DNA from: Prorocentrum cordatum
Lineage: Eukaryota; Sar; Dinophyceae; Prorocentrales; Prorocentraceae
Length of the DNA: 47,908 nt
NCBI GenBank assembly: GCA_963575745.1
Contig: CAUYUJ010012781.1
Location: 229,211-277,118, forward strand
Direction of reading: 5' to 3'
Below the pieces are notes generated by a model, which did no database searches, was not told the origin of the DNA, and was given only the letters and a program-made list of their open reading frames with translations. The first letter of the stretch is position 1. Every line of letters begins with the position of its first letter. Made by a program: the position numbers and the translations under genes. Shown here in pieces: positions 11,450-22,346 of this stretch.

Positions 11450-12504
11450 ATCGGTCTGGGCCTCCCACTGCTTCTCCCTCCACAGCAGCGGGTGGTTCTC
11501 CCATTGAGACTTTCTATGTTTTCGGGGCATACGGGGTCCAAAGGGTTTGCGACGGATTTCGGCTCGCGCGCGCGGTGACGCGCGCGCGTGCATTTCGCCC
11601 AATTCTTTGCAAGGGATCCTTGTGACAGCGCGCGCGCAAGGGCGCTCGAACCACGTCGACACGCGCGCGCGCGAGAGGCCCGCCGGGTTGCATCGCGCGA
11701 ACATGTTGACATTTTTTTTTGTTTATTACGAAATCGCAAGAGCGCCCGTGCAAGTTGTTGTCTTGTTGCTGTGGCTGTCACACGGGAACATATAACATCT
11801 GGACGCTAAGCCATGCGCTTGTTTATTTGTTTCGCGACACACAGTTTTCACATCCTACAAAACCGAAGTTGTTCGAAGGACTCGGGCACGGGCGCGCGAC
11901 GACGCGCGCGCGCGCTGCCCCGCTTGTTTCAAGGGGTTCCTGACGACGGATGTTCAATGATAAACGAGTGCGCACATGAAGAAGGGGATGGGCAGTGGGT
12001 CGATGCCGGCCTGGCTGGGCCGGCGCGAATTCATATTTAGGATGGGCGGCGGGTCGGGATCATGTCTGTGCGTTTCCCATCATTGGACCACGGGAGGTAG
12101 ATCCCAAAATTGTTTTGGACCAGAGAATATACGATGTGTGATCTGTGCCGCTGTGCATGTTGTGCAACTTGCAACTTGTGCCGCGCCATCCACGCGGCGC
12201 GCACTTCGTGGCTGCGCAACATACGTTGTGCAATCTATGTTGTGCGAACTATGTTTCGCAATATGCGTCGCGCAATTCCTTTCGCGGGCGATCGCGAAGC
12301 GCGACGCTGACGCGTTTTGCTCGTGCAATCTGCGTGGTGCACTTGATTTGAAAATGCGACTCGACGCATTCCACGCTCTTGCAGGCATCGCGCCCGCCCA
12401 CTCGCAACTTGGTTTGCAATGCCCATGCGGCGGCGAATGCGATGCATGCTCGGCGTTGACCGGCGCATTTGCGGCCGCGCCAACCCAACCAAGCACGCGC
12501 GCGC

Positions 12505-12660
12505 AGCGGCCAGCTAGTTTGGCGCAACCGACGCGGCCGCAGCGGCGCTGACCGCTGGGCGCATCCCATCGGATACTTCACTGCGGGTCGACGACTTGGG
12601 CTGGCGCGGTATCGTGGCCACGTCGACAACGGTGGACGCGATGATGATAGTAGCGATGTT
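12505..12660 (+). repeat. Dispersed repeat, copy 1 (second copy near 34.6 kb)
   Basis: CGCGCAGCGGCCAGCTAGTT, TGGCGCAACCGACGCGGCCG and a later CACGTCGACA block align in the same order with 34590-34765, where the sequence reads AGAGCGGCCAGCTCGTCTGG and so on. Identity is partial. Neither copy has a convincing reading frame. Confidence 0.6.
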
Positions 12661-13367
12661 GGTGACGATGTTGAAAACAACGACAGCGCGGCCAGCGCGG
12701 GCGCCGATGCTGATCACGCCGACGACGATGACGGCGTCCTCGCGTCGGTGATGAAGGTTATGGAATGAGTTCGACACGCGCGCGCGGCCGACGCGCGAGT
12801 TTGTCGCGCATTGTTTTTTTCACACGGATCGCGCCCCCCCCCGACCCCCCCCCAACACGCGCGCAAGGGCGCGCGAATGATGTCGGCATACGGCGCGAGA
12901 GGTCTGTTTGGCAGAATTCCATGGACATTTTGAGGCAAAAAAACGTGTTTTTGTATAGTTAACAAAATAGAGAAGAATTCGCCAGAGCGTGAGGGCACAC
13001 TTTTTTGGAGGCTGGTGTTGCGAAGCCATGTATGTTTGTGCGTTTGTTGGGTACTCGATTCTGAGATCGCTACGGAACCGAAAGTTTTCGACGGATTTCG
13101 GCATGCGTGGGCGACGACGCGCGCGCGTGCATTTCGTCTTGTTTTGTGTTGCAAGCGTTCTCGCTACCGCACGCGCGCAAAGGCGTTCGAAAGATTTCGA
13201 CATGCTCGCGCACGAAGCCCGTCTGGTTGCATGTCATGAAAAGGTTGGAAAATTGTTGTTGTCCCCAGAATCCGAAGGGCGCGCGCACAAGGTTTTTGTT
13301 TGACAATCAGTTTTGCGAACGTATGGTTTATATATGTATATTTTGTTGTTTTTTTTTGTTCCTCTCT

Positions 13368-13376
13368 CTCTATATA

Positions 13377-13417
<41 letters not shown>
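13368..13417. repeat. (TA)n microsatellite
   Basis: TATATA run directly before a copy of the GCGCGC-rich repeat. Confidence 0.95.
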
Positions 13418-13418
<1 letters not shown>

Positions 13419-14101
13419 GCACTCGATTTTGAAATCCTTATGGGAACCATAGGTTTTTGAAGGATTGCGGAATGCGCGCGCAACGACGCGCGCGTGCGCA
13501 TTACGTCAATTTTGAATTGTTTTTTTTTCCAAAAATACTTATGAATTTTGATAAACGGGTGCGTGCGCACAGCATTTGTTGCAAAGGAGGGGGGGGGGGA
13601 ATACCGGTTCGGCTGGGATGGTACGAGCCCATATTTCGGATGGACGATGGGGCATAAGCATATGTAAACCGCAATACGAAAGGGGGGCGGAGAATCCCGG
13701 GGGGAGGGGGAAAGTCTATTGTTCTTGTAGAAAGGAGGCGGCGAGACGGCGACACAACCATTAGGCCGATTTCACGGCCCAGACGATTGGCAGCAGCGAC
13801 GGGGCGGCGACGGCGACGACACAACCGCCAGACCAACCACACGGCCCTGTTCCTTAGATGAGAAGTGCGAACCCTTAAGTGCAAGCAGTCAGTGTATGGG
13901 GCACGAACAAAATCAAAAACACACAGAAAAAACGCGCACCCTGCTACTTATGTGTTATATGCATATGTTGGTTTATGTTTGGTTGTTTTGTTTGTTTCTA
14001 TCTCTCTCTATTGTATCAGTCTTTCTGCCCATGTCGCCCACATGTATATATATACACATACATAGTTGCATTCGCATGTGTATAAACATACACATATAGG
14101 C

Positions 14102-14174
14102 ATCTATACATACATACATACATACATACATACATACATACATACATACGTACATGCATACGTACATACATACA

Positions 14175-14204
<30 letters not shown>
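14102..14204. repeat. (CATA)n microsatellite
   Basis: ACATACATACAT tract with a few CG or GC substitutions. Confidence 0.95.
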
Positions 14205-14205
<1 letters not shown>

Positions 14206-14347
14206 TGACCCATACATAGTCGGTATATATATATATATAAACATATAAGCGTTGCGTTTGTGTTCGCGTCGCGAGGAGGTCTCTGAGCGAAGCCGGGGTC
14301 CTCGATCCCCGGAAGGGTGAGGCCTTGGCGCCCCCGCAGCCCCGCAG

Positions 14348-14457
14348 GCCGCGGGCCTCCGCCGCGCAGTCTACTCGGACGCCGCCGTGGGCGCGGTCGC
14401 GGAAGCCCACGGCGTGTCGCCCGCGCAAGCGGCGCTGCGGTGGGTGATCCAGCGCGG
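14348..14457 (+). CDS. Aldo-keto reductase, exon 3
   Basis: The exon reads AAGLRRAVYSDAAVGAVAEA then HGVSPAQAALRWVIQRG. The SPAQ.ALRW..QRG block is a hallmark of the AKR C-terminal third (the family form is hg.spAQvaLRW.iqrG). It follows exon 2's WSPLGE in phase 0, the correct AKR order. The donor is placed at GG|GTGCCG (after 14457), leaving two bases of a Gly codon; exon 4 supplies the third. Beyond the donor the frame becomes Arg/Gly-rich and then a C-homopolymer. Confidence 0.88.
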
Positions 14458-14514
14458 GTGCCGCCGGGGGGGGGCAGCGCAGGGCACGGCGGTGGCAAGG
14501 TTGGGCCTCCTCCC

Positions 14515-14960
14515 CGCCCCCCCCCCCCCCCCCGGTCCCCCCCCCCGCCCCCCCCCCATCGTCCATCCCCCCTTCCATTTGCCTCCTCCTCCTTTTTCTC
14601 CTCGTTTTCTCCTCATTTCCTCCTCCTCCTCTCCTCCTCCTCTCCTCCTCCTCATCATCATCATCATCCTTCTCCTTCTCCTCCTCCTTTTCCTTCTCCT
14701 CCTCCTTCTCCTCCTCCTTCTCCTCCTCCTTCTTCTCATCCTGATTCTCTCCTTCTCGTTTTCCTCCTCATCATCATCATTCTCCGCCTTTTCGTCCTCC
14801 TCCTCCTTCTCGTCCTCCTCCTCCTCTCCTCCTCCTCCTTCCCCTCCCCTTCCCCCTCCCTCCCTCCCTCCCTTCCTCCTCCCTTTCTTTTCCCTCCTCC
14901 CTCCCTCCCTCTTCCCCTCTATTCCTCCTCCCCGCTCCCTCCCTCCCCTCCTCCTTCATC
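14515..14960. repeat. C-homopolymer and (TCC)n tract
   Basis: Runs of C followed by irregular TCC/TTC repeats. It begins directly after exon 3. Confidence 0.95.
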
Positions 14961-15604
14961 CTCCTCTGGTCGGGGTGGGGGCGGGTTTGCTGTGGGTCGG
15001 TTAGCCGCGCTCGATCAGATCGAGCAGCGAGGTTTCCGGATGGTTTCAACAATTCTGGAGGCACTTATCGCGTTTTTGGGGCCTTCAGCAGGCTTCGGGA
15101 CAGTTTCCCGAGGCTTCTGGGCCCGCTCCCCAACGTGCAGTCAGCCCAGGACGACGACGAGAGGGAGAGAATTGGAGATCGAGGTTTTCGGGCAGCTTTG
15201 CCCGTCGGCGACCTCTGGGGGCCTTCGCGGGATGTCCCGGGTACATCTGGAGGCCACCAGAGGATCTCTTTTGTTTCGTGTTCTTCGGCGTCGCGTGTCT
15301 CTTCTCGGGAGGATCTCGGCCCCTGTTCCTTGGGGCAGGCTTTTCATCCCAAGTTGCTGTCTGATTCCAGAGGTCGTACTTGGGTGCGGCGCCAGTATTT
15401 AATTACATTGTGATGTTACCCACAGTGTCCGCAAGTATGCACAAGGAATTCAATCAGGTTGGCAATGGCATTACCGCTCCAAACAATGTCAAAGCTCTTG
15501 ATTACAATGTCCCCAAAGGACAGCCATTAGACGGGAAAGGCGATGTATACATACAGAAATATATACATATATACATAAATACGCATACGTAGATACATAG
15601 TACA

Positions 15605-15795
15605 AACGTGCATACATACATACATGCATACATACATACATACATGCATGCATGCATGCATGCATGCATACATACATACATACATACATACGTGCATCCA
15701 TACACACACACACGTACATACAGACATACATGCATACATACATAATATACATGCATACTCACATACGTATGTATATATATATACATATATGTACA
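15605..15795. repeat. (CATA)n/(CATG)n microsatellite
   Basis: ACATACATGCATGC tract ending in TATATA. Confidence 0.95.
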
Positions 15796-15799
15796 CTAC

Positions 15800-17130
15800 A
15801 GGGCGCCCGATAGACAAGCACGTAATTACGACGGTGATCCTGGAATGTCCGCATCGATTACCGATCGCCCTCAAGCGAACGGCGGAATGCACAGGATGTC
15901 TTGATGTTACTTTCTTCCAAACAAAAAAGAATTGCATGAATTACTAAACGTCGTTCTGGAAGTTCCAGTATCACAATGAACAGGTCCAGACAGTTTGCGG
16001 TCGCATTGCTTAGTTTCGGAATGTCAAGATTATTTATAGTTGCCAGTCCTCGCGCGTTGAGCCCATCTTCATTATATGCACGGGCTCGGTATCGTCAAAA
16101 GCAGGCGCTAATGGTGCATGTTGCGGGCGCCAGCGCTATATATATATATATATACATATATCAAAAAGTGCGTGATGTTTCGCTGCCCATTTGCACCACA
16201 CTTTTTGGTAACCTCCCAAGTCCTGATTCTAGAGGCGCCCAGGGGTTCAAAAGTGTCAAAACAAATTCAGTTGTGTTGTTTTATTGCGACGCGAGGGTGT
16301 CAGGATTCCCCCTTCTCTTGTATGCTTTTTCCAGTGTGTACCACGGCATGACCATCAGCTCTCGAAGGTTTGCGCGGATTTCTTGCTGCCCCCGTCCACC
16401 CGTGGTGGCGTTGGGGGGCGCCGCCAGGATGGGTCGAGCGCTGACCCAAGGAATCCGCGCGGACTTCTGAAAGTCCATGTGCACGCAGTTATTTAACATT
16501 CCTTGGCGTCGCTCGGATGTGTGCATGTTGTTCTCGGTGAGACCAATCGATGAGCATCAGCGAGTCGTCTTGCATCAAAAAAAACGCCCACGGAACCGAA
16601 CCATGAACGGGGAATGGACGTCCGAGCGATGGCGAGAGCCACGCCCCTCCCCCCCCATCTTCGTTGTCCCCACCAGCCTCCCCCCGGGGCCAGGACCCAT
16701 CTTGGGGGTGCTTTCAGATCTTCGCTTCCGGAGGGCATGCCACATGCCGCGGCGACGCGGAGCCGCGCGGAAGCCCAGCAGGAGCGACCACACACGCATT
16801 TGTCCTCTTGTCGGCGCTGCAGAGGTCACTAACTGCAGTCGGGGCGGTGACCTAAGGAACCCTGAACAAGGAACGAGGCCCCTTTTTTCCAGAAGTTAAA
16901 CTTCGATTTCCGATCGAAAACACAAGGAAAACCTGAGGCAAGCTGTGAAACACTTACGGAACGCGGAGCCCCTCCCCAACGAAAAGGATTCCTTCTTCAG
17001 GGCCCCGATTGCAGCGCAAGCAATGCAGCGGGAGACAGTCTGAGTTGCATTGGGCGGGGCACACAGAAAGACATACACACTGCGATTCCAGAAGTTGGAT
17101 CCGCTGCCGAGGGCCGAACTCCGAAAGCTT
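15800..17130. other. Unassigned intronic sequence
   Basis: Mixed-composition DNA within AKR intron 3. No frame resembles a known protein, and no repeat relationship was seen apart from a short TA run at 16138-16160. Confidence 0.55.
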
Positions 17131-17148
17131 ACGGTTATCATGTGTTTG

Positions 17149-17305
17149 TTCCCTATCTAGGCTCTGCCTAGAAGGGTTCTCACTCGGAGGCTTAAAGGGG
17201 CCGGGCAGTGTAACCCGCCCCGGGCGGTTCCCCCAGGATCCGCCCCGCGGTTCCCCCAGTGACGTTCCCTTAGCTTCGCGTTGCTTATCTCATCTCAGCT
17301 TATTT
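17149..17305 (+). repeat. Partial left end of pentamer element
   Basis: TTCCCTATCTAGGCTCTGCC, GGGCCGGGCAGTGT, CGCCCCGGGCGGTTCCCCC and CTTATCTCATCTCAGCTTA follow the same order as 17391-17545. It lacks the pentamer tract and right end, so it is a truncated neighbour of the full copy. Confidence 0.8.
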
Positions 17306-17390
17306 TCTGTCGCGTCAGGCTCCCCGAGGCAAGCCCCATGTTGAAAAGCAACCGTCTTGAAGTCGTAGGACCGTCGCAAGTCGAAAGTTT

Positions 17391-18038
17391 TTCCCTACCT
17401 AGGCTCTGCCCAGAAGAGTTCACTCTGTGTGCTTAAAGGGCCGGGCAGTGTTCCTCGCCCCGGGCGGTTCCCCCGGCATCCGCCCCGCGGTTCCCCCAGT
17501 TACGTCCGTTTAACTTAGCATTGCTCATCTCATCTTAGCTTAGCCTATTTCATCTTAGCTTAGCTTAGCTTCATCTTAGCTCAGGTTTATCTTAGCTTAG
17601 CTTACCTTCATCTTAGTTTCGCTGAGCTTTAGCATAGTAGAACACCGAATAGCATAGCATAACGTAGCGTAGCATAGCATAGCCCAGCATAGCATAGCAT
17701 AACCCAGCATAGCATAGCATAGCGAAGCACAGCATAGCATAGCATAGCGCAGCACAGCACAGCACAGCATAGCACAGCGCAGCATCGCATAGCATTGCGT
17801 AGCAGAGCATAGCATAGCATAGCGCAGCTTAGCATAGCATAGCATAGCTTAGCATAGCACAGCGCAGCATGACATAGCATAGCTTAGCATAGCATAGCAT
17901 AGCGCAGCATAGCGCAGCATAGCATAGCATAGCATAGCATAGCATAGCGCAGCATAGTATGGCATAGCATTGCATAGCATTGCAACTAATGCTGCTTTCC
18001 TAGGGGCTCCAACTTCTAGGTAGGGTCGCACTGGGGTA
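17391..18038 (+). mobile_element. Pentamer-core element, full copy (+)
   Basis: A conserved left body (17391-17545: TTCCCTACCTAGGCTCTGCC, then the GC-rich GCCCCGGGCGGTTCCCCC block) is followed by AGCTT-type and AGCAT-type pentamers (about 17550-17985). It ends in a conserved right end (about 17986-18038: TTTCCTAGGGGCTCCAACTT, CTAGGTAGGGTCGCACTGGG). Left and right ends share the inverted repeat CCCTACCTAG. An inverted homologous copy at 35745-36182 preserves the same order, including a CGCTGAGCTTTAGCATAG landmark inside the pentamer zone. It has no coding capacity. The ends look like a non-autonomous DNA transposon; the class is unknown. Confidence 0.75.
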
Positions 18039-18232
18039 GTTATCCAATCGCGCTCCAGCGCGATTCCACCACCGCGATCGGTCGGGTGCCAAGGGAAAGG
18101 TCTTTGGATATTGGCACCCATGTTTGCTTGGAGCGCAGAAAAACGCACCCACTTGTTCCAACAAGTGACTTCGTGTTGGGCTCAGGCGATGCAATGCCCC
18201 GCAAGAAGCGAGACTGACGGAACATGGAATGG

Positions 18233-18292
18233 ACCCCAGACATGTTGTGTATGTTGATGTTGATGTTGATGTTGTTGTTGGTGTTGTCAGTG
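18233..18292. repeat. (TTGATG)n short tract
   Basis: TTGATG hexamers grading into TTG. Confidence 0.85.
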
Positions 18293-18667
18293 ACCCGGTG
18301 ACAGCACCGTAGAGAGTATGAAAGCGGGACGCGTTCAGTTCAATCACCATTTGACGATGCAGACGGAGGGTGAGGATGATGAAAGCAGACGCATGCAGAA
18401 AAACGCGAAACCGCGGATGCACCCGCAAAATGCCAGGTAGGTCATGCATGTGCCGGAGTGCTAGGACAAATTCTAGACGTTTCGCGTATCCCCAGCCGCG
18501 CGGCCGGGGACAAGGGCCGCCACCGGCCCGCGTCGGATGACACCAAGGACGGAGAAGGTCGTGCCAACAAATCTCCAAGAGGCAACCCCGCGCGAGTGGA
18601 GATCTACGAAGCGCCCTGGAGGGACATAAGGATCACGCAGCCGCCCCGCGAAGACCCGAACGATCCC

Positions 18668-19270
18668 ATGGAGGGCATCCCCATGTACATGTGTCCCGTA
18701 GCAGCTGCAGACGTTGAGAGGAAGGAACCAGTGCAGGATAAGGTAATACGCCTGCAAAAGACGCTGGGAGGAGCGTTCAATGGAATATGGGCCGCATGGG
18801 CGAAGAGGGCTGCCCTGAGGCAGGAGCTCAGCGGAAGCCAAAAGCACAACCCCAAACTGAACACAGTCCAGTCGTGCAACGAATTCCTCGAGGCATGGAT
18901 TGACGCAGGGCACGACGCCTATAAGATGGACAGCGAGCTAGGGCTCAACGTCAACTGGGCAGCTGTCAAGGACAAGCACATGATGGTCATGCACCGCGAC
19001 TCCCGCGCGCACGCTCAACGCGACTACGACAGCAACAGCAGACCCGCCCCATGGACAGCAGAGGGCAGAACAGCCACCGCTGCAGCCGCACATGACCGAT
19101 GGGCAGGCGCCATCGGCTCAGCCACCCCCGGCCAGTGGCAGGACTGGCAGGAATGGAGCTCCTGGGGCCGGCAGAAAGCCCCATGGACGGACACGGACTG
19201 GAAAGGAAAGGGTAAGCGGTACTCCCCCAGGGGGGATGACCGGTACACGGACAAGCGGCTTTGGCCGTAA
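18668..19270 (+). CDS. Unrecognised protein fragment, Trp/Gly/Lys-rich C-terminus
   Basis: From the ATG at 18668 about 200 codons run to a TAA; the open frame extends upstream to about 18458 without another ATG. Composition is protein-like: MEGIPMYMCPVAAADVERKE at the start, a helical middle with FNGIWAAWAKRAALRQELSG, and a tail with WQDWQEWSSWGRQKAPW and WKGKGKR. The basic/aromatic tail suggests nucleic-acid binding, as in retroelement ORF1 or Gag-like proteins, but I recognise no family. It lies in AKR intron 3 with no neighbouring reverse transcriptase, so a decayed retroelement piece is the simplest reading. Confidence 0.4.
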   Translation: MEGIPMYMCPVAAADVERKEPVQDKVIRLQKTLGGAFNGIWAAWAKRAALRQELSGSQKHNPKLNTVQSCNEFLEAWIDAGHDAYKMDSELGLNVNWAAVKDKHMMVMHRDSRAHAQRDYDSNSRPAPWTAEGRTATAAAAHDRWAGAIGSATPGQWQDWQEWSSWGRQKAPWTDTDWKGKGKRYSPRGDDRYTDKRLWP

Positions 19271-19544
19271 TACTTTGGGGCGATATCCGCTGGGGCGGAG
19301 GTTACCCCACATCTCACCCAAGGCGCAGCATGGCTAGACAGGCCACACTGGATACGTGGACCCATCCCTGACATTTCACCCCCCTGTCAACAGGGCACCA
19401 GCCCGCTGGACTGACAGGTCCCGGGAACGCCCACTTTGTTGTCCAACGGCGACAGCCACCCATTCATTGGTGACGGGGGGACGACGGCGGAAGCAACCCC
19501 CCTGTGCGCCAGCGTATCGGCTTGTGTTTCAGGCCGCAGTTTTG

Positions 19545-19805
19545 GCAACATCGGCTCCAGCGGCGAGCAGCTGCGACCCCCGAGGACCCACAGTCAGGGA
19601 CGCACCTTTCTGCAGGCTCACATCATCTGCGTTGGCTGCAGCCTCGGTGGGCCTTCTCTCGTTCGCACACCTTCGATCGAGACCACAGTGGCGATCAGCT
19701 GCGACCCCCACGATGTGTAAAAGAGATCCTAGCGGCGATCAGCTGCGACCCCCCAGATATGTAATGCAAGTTCTAGCGGCGATCAGCTGCGACCCCCAGG
19801 ATGAG
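19545..19805. repeat. Short tandem repeat with GCGATCAGCTGCGACCCCC
   Basis: GGCGATCAGCTGCGACCCCC recurs at about 19692, 19734 and 19778 (step about 44 bp), with a related GGCGAGCAGCTGCGACCCCC near 19561. Each is followed by a GATGTGTAA-like tail. Confidence 0.75.
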
Positions 19806-20904
19806 CCAAGAGGAGGGCCGCGGCCCCCGGCCCACGGCGGCAGGGAGCCTGGCCGAGGGGTGAGGCGTTGCGTCCCCTCTTCTCCCATCCCGGGCCCGGT
19901 GGGTGTCCCCCGCCCGTGGCCCCGGGGCTCGCCTGACGCTGCACTTGCGTCGGTGCTGAGGCCCTCCCCTCCCTGTTCTGGCCGTGGTCCGTGCTGCTCG
20001 TGGTCCTGCTCAGCACCTTCAGCGACTGTTATCACGGCCCAGGAGGGGCACGTGGTGTGCGTGTTGGCGCTAGGGCCCAGGGGAAGCGCAACGCGACGGT
20101 CTGAGTTGGCTGGCCGCCTCAGCTTCACGGCAGCGGGCTCCCCCAGGCAGGCAGCGCAGTCGACACCACCACCACCACCACCACCACGCGTGCCGCCCCC
20201 CACCCTTTCTCGTCCTCCGTCGGCGATGCTCCCCACGCCAGCGGAGTTCCTCTCGTCATGAGGCGGCACCGTGCAGTCGCGCTTTGGGTCACAGTCGCTC
20301 GTCTCCCCCCCGACACTGTGATGCGGATCGCTGCGCACTGTTTTCTGGTCTCGACCGCTCAGCCGCTCGGCTTGTGCAGGTCGGCCGCGGAAGTGTGGCG
20401 CCGCATCGGCGACTCACTTCGGGGCATTCTCATTTTCACCGGGCACAGCGGCCTGCCCATTGTGGTTACGGCTTCCGCGTCTCCGTGAGTCTGCCTCTCG
20501 AATTCTGGTCATTTTGTTCAGTGCATGTGCAGGTGCGAGCTGTCTGTCCGCCGACTCTGGCTGGCGGCGAATTGTCTTGCAAATTAGCCTCGCCCGTGGC
20601 CCGGACGTCGCCTCCGCGCCCTGACCGAAGTCTCGGGGCTGCTGACCAAAAAAGTATCCCCACCAGCCCATCCAGAAACGATGTCCAGGAAAGATGAGGT
20701 GATCAGGGAAGTGCGGGAGCAAAGAGGGGGACGGCCGAACCGTGCGAAGGAGGGAAGAGGAGAAGGAGGAGGCTGGATGGATGGATGAGGGAGGGGGGAG
20801 AAGGATGATTAATAGGATGAGGAGGAGGAGTAGGAGGAGGAGGAAGTGAAGGAGCAGGAGGAGGAAGGAGGAGCAGGAGGAGGACGGCAAGCAAAAGGGC
20901 CAGA

Positions 20905-21145
20905 GGTCTCTTGGATGCCTCTCGGAGCCTCTTGGGGTATCTCTTGGGCGCTTCTTTGTGGCCTCTTGGGACGTCTTGGGGGTCTCGTGGCGGTCCTGGG
21001 GGGCTCTTGGGCGTCTTGGGTGCCTCGTGGGGGCCTCTTGGGGCCGCTTGGGGTCCTCTGGGAGGTATCCTGGGGGCCTCTTGGGTTTGGATCTATTGGG
21101 GCCTCCTGGGCGCCTCTTGGGGCCATCTTGGAGGAACTCGATCAA
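20905..21145 (+). repeat. Degenerate TCTTGGGG repeat, locus 1
   Basis: Irregular CCTCTTGGGG / GTCTTGGG phrases every 9-20 bases. The same vocabulary and orientation recur at 36480-36985 and 45590-46160. Confidence 0.75.
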
Positions 21146-22279
21146 AGAACAGGGGAGGAGTTTTTTTTAGCGTCGCCCCCCCAAGAGGCCAGAATGGGGC
21201 CAAAACCGAAGTAAAACCAATGATTTTGGCTTCCTCGCCCAGGCCGTTTTGCCCTGACCGCTCGCGACCGGTCCCGTCCAGGTCCAGGGGGAAATAGGGG
21301 GAGGGGTAAACACCTCCCCAAAGGGGAAGAAGGGGGGTGGGAGGGGTAAACCCCTCCCCGGAGGGGAAGAAGGGGGGTGGAAGAGGAAACTCCCTAAACC
21401 ACCTACGCCCAGATTGCTGGTGGGATTGGCGCAGAATGCAGGAGGAGCGGGCCCGACGCACACAGGCATGTTTTCCTCCGACTCGTTGAAGTGCCCAATC
21501 GGCTGGTGAAACCATGGGGGGTCGCCCTCAAGGCGAATTCGCTTCCCTGTGAAGCAGCGTAGCAGAAGTGAGAGCCCCCACGTAGACGACGGCAGGACAG
21601 AAAAGCCAGGCGTAAATAGCTGTACAGAAGAGCTGCCAGCCAACGGAGAACGAGAGGGCGAGGCGACGGCCGGAACATGCTTTTGAACTCCGCCGGTGGT
21701 GGGGCACCCCAGTCGCATACAGTCGCGGTCCACAGTCCCTCCCTCTCCCTCCCACACAGTGACGCGCACAAGGATGTTGAGCTCCGCGCCGACACCGGCT
21801 CGAAGGACCTCTCCCCCCTCCCTCCTCTGTGAATTCTTGATGCATCTCACATTGCATGTTGCTCAGAAGCACCAGATTCCCGAGGCCACGGCCTCGCCCA
21901 CCTGGTCTCAGCTAGGCCCAGACGGCGTCCGCAGCGGAGGTCGTATCGTCTCGTATCGGACGTTCGTACTGAATGCGCCACGCCGACTCAGACCCTGGAG
22001 GATCCCCCATCCAACGAGGGCGGCGGTGATACCCATGGCCAATCCACGATTGGAGCCCCAGCGGCTTCCAGACCCTGGATTCCGAATCCAATGGCTACTT
22101 ACCCAGTGCTCTCGCCATACTAGGACGGGCTGCGTCGAAGGGAGTTGCCAGCTTGACGGTCCCCCGGCACGCGCTGTGCTCTATGCGGCTAGGTGGCGGC
22201 GCCGTCGCGAGTACCAGGGCGGGGGGCACGCTTGGCCCAATCGCCTCCTGGTCGATGCAGATCGGGAGTCGGGATGGGG

Positions 22280-22303
22280 GCAGACACATGCAGAAAAACG
22301 CGA
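22280..22303 (+). repeat. Short repeat CATGCAGAAAAACGCGA
   Basis: GCAGACACATGCAGAAAAAC plus GCGA matches 18385-18408 with one mismatch; a shorter GCAGAAAAACGC is at 18136. Its function is unknown. Confidence 0.6.
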
Positions 22304-22346
22304 GGGGGCCTGAAACACATATACACACATACGCACGCACACCCTC

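Larger units (their letters stand above)
11535..13525. repeat. Dispersed GCGCGC-rich repeat family, four copies
   Basis: Related units of up to about 200 bp occur at about 11535-11710, 11850-11935, 13051-13245 and 13417-13525. The common order is an ACTCGATTTTGAAATC-type start, TTTTCGACGGATTTCGGC, a CGACGACGCGCGCGCGTGCA core, then a CGCGCGCAAGGGCG block. Between copies, 12100-12480 has short GTTGTGCAAT-type repeats. No gene is apparent. Confidence 0.65.

Noticed and set aside
14371-14739. Minus-strand Arg-rich frame opposite exon 3
   Set aside because: It is the complement of the AKR exon plus a TCC tract.
14317-15402. 361-codon plus-strand open frame
   Set aside because: It reads exon 3 out of frame and then a TCC tract; the true exon 3 frame is different.
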